Assembly (NCBI GenBank): GCA_035443705.1
Contig: DAORSV010000055.1
Span: forward strand, 1 to 10,235
DNA from: CADEGZ01 sp035443705
GTDB lineage: Bacteria; Pseudomonadota; Gammaproteobacteria; UBA6186; Azoamicaceae
DNA: 10,235 nt
Direction: 5' to 3'
In this document: one piece after another, positions 1-6,250 of the stretch
Position numbering within the stretch: position 1 is the first letter of the stretch
Layout: the number at the start of each line of letters is the position of its first letter
Notes under the pieces: model-generated
Database searches by the model: none
Seen by the model: the letters and a program-made list of their open reading frames with translations, nothing else
Told to the model about the DNA's origin: nothing
Made by a program: the position numbers and the translations under genes

Positions 1-1
1 T

Positions 2-61
2 ATCGATGAAAACTTTAAAAAAATTATTGACCAGCAGAAAGTTATTTTAAATTTTGACTAA
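2..61 (+). CDS. Possible 3' end of a gene entering from the left
   Basis: The frame starting at base 2 is open from the window edge to a TAA at 59-61. It would encode the C-terminal peptide IDENFKKIIDQQKVILNFD. The alternating charged and hydrophobic residues look like a real helix-strand end, but nineteen codons are too few to identify a family. A second frame, starting at base 3, is also open for fifteen codons, so the choice is not secure. No clear terminator follows. Confidence 0.3.
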   Translation: MDENFKKIIDQQKVILNFD

Positions 62-240
62 AACAGGGTATGCCTTTCAGAATTCAGCTTCAATCCCGTT
101 TGACAACCACAACCGCACTTAAGAAATACTGCTGACATCCTCTGCTGATCCCTTCACAAATCTCGCAATCTTTATAGCAAAAGTCCTACATAAAATAGGG
201 TTCAAAAGAGTTTATTTTAAACAGCTTGCCATATACACTG

Positions 241-344
241 ATTCCTGTTGATTGGTAAACAGAATCTTGACAAGTGCAAGGATGCACGGAATGGGCAGTG
301 ATGTCCGGCCACGCCCAACGATCACAGGGAGTGTTCGTTGGGCG
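241..344 (+). ncRNA. Candidate structured RNA with GGA hairpin loops
   Basis: Three hairpins follow each other when this stretch is read as plus-strand RNA. The first pairs CTGTT (245-249) with AACAG (258-262), and can be extended by ATT/AAT across a bulged C. The second pairs GTGCA (274-278) with TGCAC (283-287) and leaves an AGGA loop. The third pairs CGCCCAACGA (312-321) with TCGTTGGGCG (335-344), then has one mismatch and CAC/GTG, leaving an AGGGA loop. GGA in a short hairpin loop is the known CsrA/RsmA recognition element, and RsmY/RsmZ-type RNAs and Coxiella CbsR12 use it. No clear promoter or T-run terminator frames the segment, so it may instead be part of the 5' leader of the exporter gene. 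Confidence 0.3.
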
Positions 345-418
345 ACCACACTTCTAACAAATAAGTCTTTTCCAAGAATATGATGAATACGATTCAACAA
401 TTTTTCGTTCGAATAAAG

Positions 419-513
419 TTAACGAGTGCTATATAAAAACATAGTATTGTAGTCAACTAAAAACACTGCTAGGATCAGTAGCTCTAACCCCTTATTTCGT
501 CCTTAACAGGAAT
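419..513 (+). promoter_or_regulatory. Weak promoter candidate, AGGA-loop hairpin and SD of the ABC exporter
   Basis: TTAACG (419-424) and TAGTAT (442-447) are spaced by 17 bases, each matching sigma-70 hexamers at four of six positions. A small hairpin follows: ACTG (465-468) pairs with CAGT (476-479) around a loop containing AGGA. The ribosome binding site is AGGA at 508-511, six bases before the ATG at 518. The promoter is a weak match and TATATA at 430-435 is an alternative -10. Confidence 0.22.
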
Positions 514-517
514 TGCA

Positions 518-2284
518 ATGTCTACGCTACCGCACACTTTGCCAAGCTTCTTTTGGCGCTTTATTAAACCGCAGCGTGGCCGTTTTCTATTCTTGATATA
601 CGGAAACCTCGGATGGGCCGTGCAAGAAGCCTCTTTTCCCTATTTTGTTAAACTGATTATCGATAAAATTACTTTGTTCTCACATGACAAGGCACTTATT
701 TTTTCGGCACTGAGCACCACCTTAATTGCTTGGATTTGCCTTTGGTTATTGATAGAGTTTGGGTTTCGGTTGTATGACTTCCTTTCTGCTCGCGTTTACC
801 CGCGATTTCAAGCCGATGTACGAAAAGCGATGTTTGAATATACCCTTTCGCATTCACACCAATTTTTTTCTGATCAATTCGCTGGCAGCATTGGCAGTAA
901 AATTTCGCGCATGTCTGATGCGATCTTAAGTGTCTTAACGATTTTTTTTACCATTTTTTTCCCAGTCGTTCTGGCCTTTTGTATTAATATTGTCATTTTA
1001 TACCATGCCAAACCACTCTTTTCTTATATTATGGCGGGATGGTTTGCATTACATATATTGATCACCTATTTCTTCACAAAAAAATGTGCTCTAAAATCTG
1101 CCATTCATTCTGCTGCCGTCACACAACTCAATGGCAAAATAGTGGATGCTTTTTCGAATATCGCAAATATTCGATTGTTTGCCAAAAAACGCCACGAGAT
1201 GCATTATCTTTCGACCTATCAAAATCAAGAAATCAAAACATCGTACAACTTGTTACACTATAACGCGATTATGAAAGTGTTTTTAGGTGCTCTCAGTCAA
1301 GGTTTTGTTTTCATTATGATTGGATTGGGGCTTTATGCCTGGCAAAAAGACTTAATCACAAACGGGGAACTGGCTTTAATCTTGACTTCGCTCAGCTTAA
1401 TCGGCTTGGCCTGGTACATGGGCATGCATTTAATTAAAGTGTATGAAGATATAGGCACTTGTAAAGAAGCCCTGACATTAATACAAACGCCACATGATAT
1501 TAGCGATGTCCCCCATGCAAAACCTATTGATATCTCGCGTGGAGAAATTGTGTTTGACAATGTTTCTTTCCACTATACTCGAAACCATAACCTTTTTAGA
1601 GATAAAACGATTACACTGCATGCAGGCCAAAAAGTCGGTTTGGTAGGATACTCGGGCTCGGGAAAAACCACTTTTGTCAATCTTATTTTAAGATTGTTTG
1701 ATATAGAAAGCGGGCGTATTTTAATTGACGGCCAAGATATTAAACAGATAACACAAGATTCACTGCGTGATCAGATTGCCTTAATTCCACAGGATACCAC
1801 ACTTTTCCATCGCTCTTTGATAGAGAACATTCGATACGGTCGTCTCGATGCTTCTGATGAAGCGGTAATGGCTGCCTCTAAAAAAGCACATTGCGACGAA
1901 TTTATTCAGCATATGGAACACGGGTACGATACTTTAGTCGGAGAGCGCGGCATTAAGCTTTCGGGTGGTCAGCGTCAACGCATTGCAATTGCGCGTGCGA
2001 TATTAAAAGATGCACCGATTTTAATTTTAGATGAGGCAACCTCTTCATTGGATTCGATGACAGAAAAATTTATTCAAAAAAGCCTCAAGTATTTAATGCA
2101 CAACCGCACCACGATTGTGATAGCACATCGGCTTTCAACGCTTGCAGATATGGATCGCATTTTAGTATTCAAGCGCGGTCAGATTGCTGAAGATGGGACT
2201 CACAAGCAATTGCTTGCCGCAAATCATCACTACGCACAACTGTGGAATATGCAGGCAGATGGATTTTTACCGGAATCACCCTAA
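518..2284 (+). CDS. MsbA-like half-size ABC exporter (membrane domain fused to ATPase)
   Basis: This 588-residue protein is a complete type IV (MsbA/multidrug fold) half-transporter, close to the 582 residues of E. coli MsbA. It is expected to work as a homodimer in the inner membrane. Six membrane segments lie near residues 23-45, 60-83, two between 135 and 187, and two between 250 and 307. The ATPase domain has Walker A GYSGSGKTT (377-385, Lys383), Q-loop Gln425, signature LSGGQ (481-485), Walker B ILILDE (501-506), D-loop SSLD (509-512) and switch His537, so it should be active. AGGA at 508-511 supports the ATG at 518. Family members move lipid A precursors, drugs or peptides. Substrate cannot be read from sequence, and the gene has no co-directional partner here that would reveal it. 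The stop lies 25 bases from the stop of the convergent Hpt-receiver gene. Confidence 0.93.
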   Translation: MSTLPHTLPSFFWRFIKPQRGRFLFLIYGNLGWAVQEASFPYFVKLIIDKITLFSHDKALIFSALSTTLIAWICLWLLIEFGFRLYDFLSARVYPRFQADVRKAMFEYTLSHSHQFFSDQFAGSIGSKISRMSDAILSVLTIFFTIFFPVVLAFCINIVILYHAKPLFSYIMAGWFALHILITYFFTKKCALKSAIHSAAVTQLNGKIVDAFSNIANIRLFAKKRHEMHYLSTYQNQEIKTSYNLLHYNAIMKVFLGALSQGFVFIMIGLGLYAWQKDLITNGELALILTSLSLIGLAWYMGMHLIKVYEDIGTCKEALTLIQTPHDISDVPHAKPIDISRGEIVFDNVSFHYTRNHNLFRDKTITLHAGQKVGLVGYSGSGKTTFVNLILRLFDIESGRILIDGQDIKQITQDSLRDQIALIPQDTTLFHRSLIENIRYGRLDASDEAVMAASKKAHCDEFIQHMEHGYDTLVGERGIKLSGGQRQRIAIARAILKDAPILILDEATSSLDSMTEKFIQKSLKYLMHNRTTIVIAHRLSTLADMDRILVFKRGQIAEDGTHKQLLAANHHYAQLWNMQADGFLPESP

Positions 2285-2309
2285 TGCTAAACGTCAAAGT
2301 TATTTTTGC

Positions 2310-3083
2310 TTAAGCCCTTACTAGCAGCGCATTAATGGTTTCTAACAACTCTGATTCCTGGTAAGGTTTAGCCATAAACTTTTTTATACCCAGGACTTCA
2401 GCCTGCTTTTTCTGTTCCGCGCCAATACAAAATGTAATCATGACAATCGGAATATCTGCATACTGAAGATCATTACGCATTTTTTCTGCAAACTGAAAGC
2501 CGTCCATTCTTGGCATTTCGACATCAAGCAAAATAATATTGGGTCGCGTTTGTGCTAGTTTTTCGAATGCCTCTAAGCCATCTTTAGCAGTAACAACGAT
2601 GAAATTATGATGTTCTAGAAAATTTTTAGTCACCGTACGAATAGTCACAGAGTCATCGACAATCAAAACAACAGCCGGCTTTTTAGTTGTTACTGGCATT
2701 TTCATTTTTTCATTGACCTGTTTTATGGGATTTTTCGTTGACACGACGAATGTTGTTGGAAATAGCCCTACTAGAATATGTAGCATCTGATCTTGATTGG
2801 CGCATACTTTTTCGTATGCTTGTCTATCCACAGGAATTCTGCTCGCTAAAAGCGCATCGCAAAAAGACTCTGTCTCGTGCGCGAGCAAACTTAAGGCGGG
2901 TTGGTTAACCATGCGCGCACCTCCTTTCAAGGTATGCAGATCGCGCCTTAGATCAGCAAAATAGGATTTATTATTCAAATCCTTTGACCATTTCTCTAAA
3001 GTTGCAGAAATAGCATCTAACAAATCTTTGGCTTCTTCCAAAAATATGTTCAGCAACGATTCATTTTCATCATTTGCATTCAT
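2310..3083 (-). CDS. Hpt plus receiver protein resembling a core-deleted ChpA/PilL
   Basis: The 257-residue protein begins with an Hpt domain (about 5-107) carrying the phosphotransfer motif HTLKGGARM, with His50 as the likely phosphorylated residue. A short linker (about 110-135) leads to a receiver domain (about 136-257). The receiver has the acidic pair Asp143/Asp144, phospho-acceptor Asp187 in LLDVEMPRMDG, switch Thr217 and Lys239 in KPY, so it looks functional. The HTLKGGARM wording and the receiver end (MAKPYQESELLETI) are typical of ChpA/PilL, the type IV pilus chemotaxis kinase. The dimerisation, ATPase and CheW domains that lie between them in that family are absent. It would therefore relay phosphate rather than make it, and its kinase is not in this window. 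The start at 3083 has only a distant GGAT as SD. The gene is divergent from gshB, which borders the pilG-chpA cluster in Pseudomonas aeruginosa. Confidence 0.88.
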   Translation of the reverse strand: MNANDENESLLNIFLEEAKDLLDAISATLEKWSKDLNNKSYFADLRRDLHTLKGGARMVNQPALSLLAHETESFCDALLASRIPVDRQAYEKVCANQDQMLHILVGLFPTTFVVSTKNPIKQVNEKMKMPVTTKKPAVVLIVDDSVTIRTVTKNFLEHHNFIVVTAKDGLEAFEKLAQTRPNIILLDVEMPRMDGFQFAEKMRNDLQYADIPIVMITFCIGAEQKKQAEVLGIKKFMAKPYQESELLETINALLVRA

Positions 3084-3205
3084 GTCATGTTATCCGTTTG
3101 TCGTTCCTATTCTTGCAAGGTTGTTTGACCTAAAACCAATACCGAATCAATCCTTTTCTGTTACTGAATTTTGAGATATTATCAGAAGTATAGCTTAGGT
3201 TCATG

Positions 3206-3221
3206 CCTTTAATCTAAAGGA
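3206..3221 (+). promoter_or_regulatory. Hairpin covering the gshB ribosome binding site
   Basis: The Shine-Dalgarno sequence AAAGGA (3216-3221) lies six bases before the gshB ATG. CCTTT at 3206-3210 is its perfect complement, separated by a five-base loop AATCT. A five-base-pair stem of this kind would hide the SD in the mRNA. Pairing is seen directly; regulation through it is inferred, and a stem this short would be only marginally stable. Confidence 0.4.
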
Positions 3222-3227
3222 TTATTC

Positions 3228-4184
3228 ATGCTTGAAAGACCCCAAATGGGCGTAATTATGGATCCCCTCGATACCATTCACCCTGAAAAGGACACGACCT
3301 TGGCGCTTTTGGCAGAGGCTGACCGTCGGGGATTTGCGCTTTATTACATGGAGCTCGATGCTCTTTTTTTACAATATGGCATTGCATGGGGAAATTGCCG
3401 AGCTTTAGAACTACATTTGGACAAAAACCCCTGGTATTCGCTCCAAGCGCCCGTCAGTAGACCGCTGGATCAATTCGACGTATTGTTAATGCGTAAAGAT
3501 CCACCCGTCAACCTACAGTACCTCTATTCGACCTATATCTTAGAGCATGCCGAATCTAACGGCGTCTTAATTGTTAACAAACCACAAAGCTTAAGAGATG
3601 CAAATGAAAAACTTTTTGCAACGTGGTTTCCTCAATGCATGCCGCCGACACTGGTCAGCTCTTCTCAATCCATCTTGAAAGATTTTGTTGAAACACATGA
3701 GTGCGCTGTTTTTAAGCCTTTAGACAGTATGGGTGGACACAATATTTTCAAGTGTCAACGGGATGATCCAAACCTAACCATGATTATCGATTTTCTCACA
3801 CAGAAAGAATCACTTTATGTGATGGCTCAACGATTTGTGCCAGAAATAACGGAGGGCGATAAGCGAATACTCTTAATCGACGGAGAACCCATTCCTTATG
3901 CGCTTGCCAGAATTCCAGCTAAAAACGAATTTCGCGGAAATTTAGCTGCGGGTGGCCGTGGGGAAGGTCGAGAATTAACTGAGCGCGATTGGTGGATTTG
4001 CTCTCAAATTGGCCCATTGTTGCGCGAAAAAGGGCTGATCTTTGTCGGCATTGATGTGATTGGCGAATATTTGACTGAGATCAATGTAACAAGCCCAACC
4101 TGTGTTAAAGAATTGGAAAAGGCATTTGAGATCGATATTGCAGGAAAAATTATAGATTCTATCATGGAAAAATTAAAAGGATAA
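3228..4184 (+). CDS. gshB: Glutathione synthetase
   Basis: GshB is a cytoplasmic ATP-grasp ligase that joins glycine to gamma-glutamylcysteine to make glutathione. The 318 residues match the usual length of about 315. Family landmarks are present in order: MRKDPP (88-93), KPLDSMGG of the glycine-rich nucleotide loop (163-170), GDKR (210-213) followed by the EFRGNLAAGGRGE segment, and the C-terminal EINVTSPT (284-291) that helps bind metal and substrate. E. coli has KPLDGMGG, so Ser167 is a minor change. A good SD (3216-3221) supports the ATG at 3228. The gene heads a tight operon: seven bases separate it from yqgE, and the SD of yqgE lies inside its last codons. gshA, which supplies the substrate, is not in this window. 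Confidence 0.97.
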   Translation: MLERPQMGVIMDPLDTIHPEKDTTLALLAEADRRGFALYYMELDALFLQYGIAWGNCRALELHLDKNPWYSLQAPVSRPLDQFDVLLMRKDPPVNLQYLYSTYILEHAESNGVLIVNKPQSLRDANEKLFATWFPQCMPPTLVSSSQSILKDFVETHECAVFKPLDSMGGHNIFKCQRDDPNLTMIIDFLTQKESLYVMAQRFVPEITEGDKRILLIDGEPIPYALARIPAKNEFRGNLAAGGRGEGRELTERDWWICSQIGPLLREKGLIFVGIDVIGEYLTEINVTSPTCVKELEKAFEIDIAGKIIDSIMEKLKG

Positions 4185-4191
4185 TCAATAT

Positions 4192-4758
4192 ATGTTCACT
4201 TCACTTAAAAACCATTTACTAATTGCCATGCCTTCTTTAATGGATCCGCATTTTTTTCGATCTGTAACTTATCTTTGTGAACATACTGAGGGTGGCGCTA
4301 TCGGCATTATCATTAACCAACCACTGTTAGACTTAAGATTAGGCGAAGTTTTAGAACAAATGGGCTTAAGAACAGATTACCCTGAAATTGCAGGTCGTTT
4401 GGTATTTAGCGGTGGGCCCATGCAAAAAGAACGAGGGTTTATTTTGCATGGAAATGGAACTGACACGACATGGGAATCCACGCTGAAAATTAGCGACACA
4501 ATATCGCTCACAACCTCTCCTGACATTTTAAAATCGATTTCAGCTAATCAAGGTCCAACGCATACATTAATTGCACTCGGGTTTGCACATTGGGAAGCTC
4601 AGCAATTGGAAAAAGAAATGTCTCAAAATGCATGGTTATATGGTCCGGCTAATTTTGATATTTTATTTCATATGGCCATTGAAAATCGGTGGCGAGCTGC
4701 CTCCGCCTTAATGGGCGTTGACGTAGATCGCCTCTCGAGTGATATTGGACATGCCTGA
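4192..4758 (+). CDS. yqgE: YqgE/AlgH family protein (UPF0301)
   Basis: The 188-residue protein belongs to the YqgE/AlgH family, whose usual length is about 185-190. The family N-terminus is clear: LLIAMPSLMDPHFFRSVTYL followed by CEHTEGGAIGIIINQP. It is followed by FSGGPMQKERGFILH (from residue 72) and GFAHW (130-134), which are also conserved. The biochemical role of the family is not established; in Pseudomonas it was named for an effect on alginate regulation. It sits between gshB and ruvX, a conserved gammaproteobacterial arrangement. Its SD, AAAAGGA (4175-4181), overlaps the end of gshB, and its own end overlaps ruvX by eight bases, so translation of the three genes is probably coupled. 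Confidence 0.95.
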   Translation: MFTSLKNHLLIAMPSLMDPHFFRSVTYLCEHTEGGAIGIIINQPLLDLRLGEVLEQMGLRTDYPEIAGRLVFSGGPMQKERGFILHGNGTDTTWESTLKISDTISLTTSPDILKSISANQGPTHTLIALGFAHWEAQQLEKEMSQNAWLYGPANFDILFHMAIENRWRAASALMGVDVDRLSSDIGHA

Positions 4759-5200
4759 AACCCCTAAAAAACTCGAAAAAATTATTATTGGCTTTGATTT
4801 TGGCTTACGACATATCGGCGTTGCCATTGGACAATCCGTTACTCAAACAGCAACCCCTCTCACAACACTGGCAGCGCGTGATGGCGTTCCTAACTGGCTC
4901 GAAATTGAAGGAATTTTGGAAAAATGGCATCCCGATGATCTTATTGTGGGCATTCCACTGCATTTAGATGGAACAACCCAACCTATGACATTTTGTGCAA
5001 GGCGTTTTATGAATAAACTGCGCACACGATTTAAAATTCCAACCCATGCGGTGGATGAACGCTTAAGCACCTGGGAAGCCAAAACGCGTGCACCCACTAA
5101 AATTATACATCATCCCTCCAAAGCAAAAGCGCATATAAATGAGATGCATGCTTACGCAGCGGTTGTTTTGATTGAGCAGTGGATGGTGGACCAACAATAA
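4751..5200 (+). CDS. ruvX: RuvX/YqgF family RNase H-fold nuclease, altered active-site helix
   Basis: This is the YqgF/RuvX homologue, a putative Holliday-junction resolvase also linked to pre-16S rRNA 5' processing. I chose ATG at 4751 (149 residues), preceded by GAGTGA (4737-4742) eight bases upstream. A GTG at 4739 in the same frame would add four residues. Seen motifs are FDFGLRHIGVAIGQ with catalytic Asp16, IVGIPLHLDG (from 65) and DERLST (102-107), which supplies Glu103. The third acidic residue, normally Asp in a VDSxAA-type helix, aligns with His133 in MHAYAAVVLIEQW. The segment between DERLST and this helix also lacks the usual LFEQGG wording and is about four residues longer. The reading frame is intact, so this is divergence and not a broken gene. 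Activity may be reduced or use another residue such as Glu131. Confidence 0.92.
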   Translation: MPETPKKLEKIIIGFDFGLRHIGVAIGQSVTQTATPLTTLAARDGVPNWLEIEGILEKWHPDDLIVGIPLHLDGTTQPMTFCARRFMNKLRTRFKIPTHAVDERLSTWEAKTRAPTKIIHHPSKAKAHINEMHAYAAVVLIEQWMVDQQ

Positions 5201-5226
5201 TTGATTCTTTCAAAACCGAACACCAA

Positions 5227-5263
5227 CAAGTTGATCTGTGTCTGAACTTGCTCCCTTTTTTTT
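5227..5263 (+). terminator. Weak rho-independent terminator after the gshB operon
   Basis: CAAGTT (5227-5232) pairs with AACTTG (5245-5250) around a 12-base loop. After CTCCC comes a run of eight T (5256-5263). The stem is only six base pairs and low in G+C, and five bases separate it from the T-run, so efficiency may be modest. Its T-run touches the stop codon of the convergent TPR gene. Confidence 0.4.
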
Positions 5264-5963
5264 ATCCTTTAAGCGCTTTAATTCGCTTTTGTATATATTG
5301 CAGCACATGAGGATCCATATTGCCATCTGCAGTAATTTTTATATACCCCTCCAATGCCACTTCTTTTTGCCCTTCCGCATCTAAGGCAAGCGACACGCCT
5401 AATAACCACAATGCGTTTTCAGGCTCTTCTTGCAGCAAACGGTAGTATTGCTGTCTTGCCAACGCAAAACGACCTGTTTGCTGATAAATATGCCCCAAAA
5501 ATGCCACATAATTTTTATCTTTTCGGCTATCTTTTATCTTAACGAGTAAAGCCAAGGCCTTATCGGGTTCTTCTCGTTTATCGTAGATCACTGCCATGAG
5601 CCTTAAAAAATCAGGATTATTTTCATCTAACCTAAGTCCTTCGGATAAAAGCATTTCGGTTTCATCTAATTGATTTCTTTTTAAATATAAAGTAGCCAGC
5701 TCTGCTCTGGCGGCATAATGTGTTGGCATTTCTGCCAACACCGTTTTAAAAAGCCTTTCTGCATGTAAAAATTCGCCATTGTCCCGATATTTTAAAGCTT
5801 GTCTATAATCTCCTGAGGCTTTTTCATCTGTTGTTAATGGCGTTTCTCGCTTTTCAAATTGTGCCGAATCCGTCTCCCACTCGGAGACTGTCCAAGCCTC
5901 TGCCGTGGTAGCCAATAAAACAAGAGTAACTGCAAAGCTTTTTAGAATTGTATTTTTTATCAT
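5262..5963 (-). CDS. Exported TPR protein resembling the C-terminal part of MshN
   Basis: I chose the ATG at 5963, which has AGGAGA nine bases upstream. A TTG at 5972 would sit directly on that SD and is unlikely. The 233-residue product starts with a signal peptide (about 1-23: Lys3, Lys8, a hydrophobic core, then AEA before Trp24) and lacks a lipobox cysteine. Five tetratricopeptide-like units follow between about 47 and 218, for example EFLHAERLFKTVLAEMPTH (64-82) and RFALARQQYYRLLQEEPEN (165-183). The closing unit with NALWLLGVSLALDAEGQ and the final DPHVLQYIQKRI resemble the C-terminal TPR block of MSHA pilus biogenesis MshN proteins. MshN normally has an inner-membrane anchor and longer N-terminus, which are missing. 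A periplasmic scaffold is the safe reading; a pilus link is an inference. Confidence 0.85.
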   Translation of the reverse strand: MIKNTILKSFAVTLVLLATTAEAWTVSEWETDSAQFEKRETPLTTDEKASGDYRQALKYRDNGEFLHAERLFKTVLAEMPTHYAARAELATLYLKRNQLDETEMLLSEGLRLDENNPDFLRLMAVIYDKREEPDKALALLVKIKDSRKDKNYVAFLGHIYQQTGRFALARQQYYRLLQEEPENALWLLGVSLALDAEGQKEVALEGYIKITADGNMDPHVLQYIQKRIKALKG

Positions 5964-6003
5964 GTTTGACAATCTCCTGACCGATTATCCTGTGCCTTGG
6001 GTT

Positions 6004-6033
6004 ATTATCTACGGTTTCATGAGTAGATACCAA
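6004..6033 (-). promoter_or_regulatory. Candidate promoter of the TPR gene overlapped by an inverted repeat
   Basis: On the minus strand TTGGTA (6028-6033) and GATAAT (6004-6009) are spaced by 18 bases, with matches of four and five of six to the sigma-70 hexamers. The -10 lies about 40 bases before the chosen ATG at 5963. TATCTAC (6006-6012) and GTAGATA (6023-6029) form a perfect 7-base inverted repeat with ten bases between the arms. It overlaps both the -10 and the -35, which is where a repressor site could lie. Confidence 0.35.
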
Positions 6034-6141
6034 CTACGCCTTCTTTTTGGTTTTTTTGTGTTTTACAACTAAAATTCCATTCCAAAATGCTTTCCTCTTT
6101 CTTTTCCACGCTATTCATTGTAGTATCGCTGCTAACTAGCG

Positions 6142-6180
6142 CAAGACTCTTGAAAAAGGGTCTGAAGGGACCGAGTCTTG
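6142..6180 (+). repeat. Nested inverted repeats forming a two-part stem
   Basis: CAAGACTC (6142-6149) pairs perfectly with GAGTCTTG (6173-6180). Inside it, GGTC (6159-6162) pairs with GACC (6169-6172), which directly abuts the right outer arm, so the two helices would stack on one side with a nine-base bulge on the other. No T-run follows in either direction, so this is not a standard terminator. It lies upstream of the likely L,D-transpeptidase start site, so it would be in that mRNA only if another promoter reads through. It could be a DNA-binding site or a small RNA element. Confidence 0.4.
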
Positions 6181-6214
6181 ATGATACGGCCTTCGAAATG
6201 AATCATTAAACTAA

Positions 6215-6250
6215 CTTGATTAGAGTGAATCAAAGGCTATAACAATCAAG
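6215..6250 (+). promoter_or_regulatory. Promoter of the L,D-transpeptidase with repeated hexamer operator
   Basis: TTGATT (6216-6221) and TATAAC (6238-6243), spaced by 16 bases, form the best sigma-70 promoter in the window and predict a leader of about 60 bases before the ATG at 6309. The -35 hexamer is also the left arm of TTGATT-N6-AATCAA (AATCAA at 6228-6233). The same AATCAA recurs at 6244-6249, and CTTGATT (6215-6221) pairs over seven bases with AATCAAG (6244-6250). The arrangement resembles an operator laid over the promoter. The regulator is unknown. Confidence 0.5.

Larger units (their letters stand above)
62..517. other. 456-base region without a convincing gene
   Basis: I see no credible protein gene here. 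The longest open frame, minus strand 212-400 (62 codons), has no recognisable domain and spans a strong inverted repeat. On the plus strand there are hairpins at 241-265, 274-287, 312-344 and 465-479. Bases 267-272 are a perfect TTGACA with no good -10 after it. TAAAAT at 191-196 is an isolated -10-like hexamer. Bases 120-127 (TAAGAAAT) match the left half of the TNAGAAATTTCTNA element described for Legionella LetA, but the right half does not match. The region is probably a long leader, a small RNA gene, or both. Confidence 0.5.

Noticed and set aside
212..400. Minus-strand 62-codon open frame
   Set aside because: No recognisable domain, no SD evident, and it spans the palindrome at 312-344, which explains its unusual composition.
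951..981. Runs of eight and seven T inside the ABC exporter gene, possible phase-variation tract
   Set aside because: They simply encode Phe/Ile-rich membrane sequence (IFFTIFF), the frame is intact, and such runs are expected in A+T-rich membrane genes.
3125..3153. TTGACC with a possible -10 upstream of gshB
   Set aside because: The hexamer 17 bases downstream (CAATCA or AATCAA area) does not resemble TATAAT, so no promoter is claimed.
4739..4750. GTG start for ruvX at 4739
   Set aside because: ATG at 4751 is better spaced from GAGTGA and gives an N-terminus of normal family length; GTG would add only four residues.
5964..5972. TTG start for the TPR protein at 5972
   Set aside because: It directly abuts AGGAGA, whereas ATG at 5963 has ideal spacing and begins a normal signal peptide.
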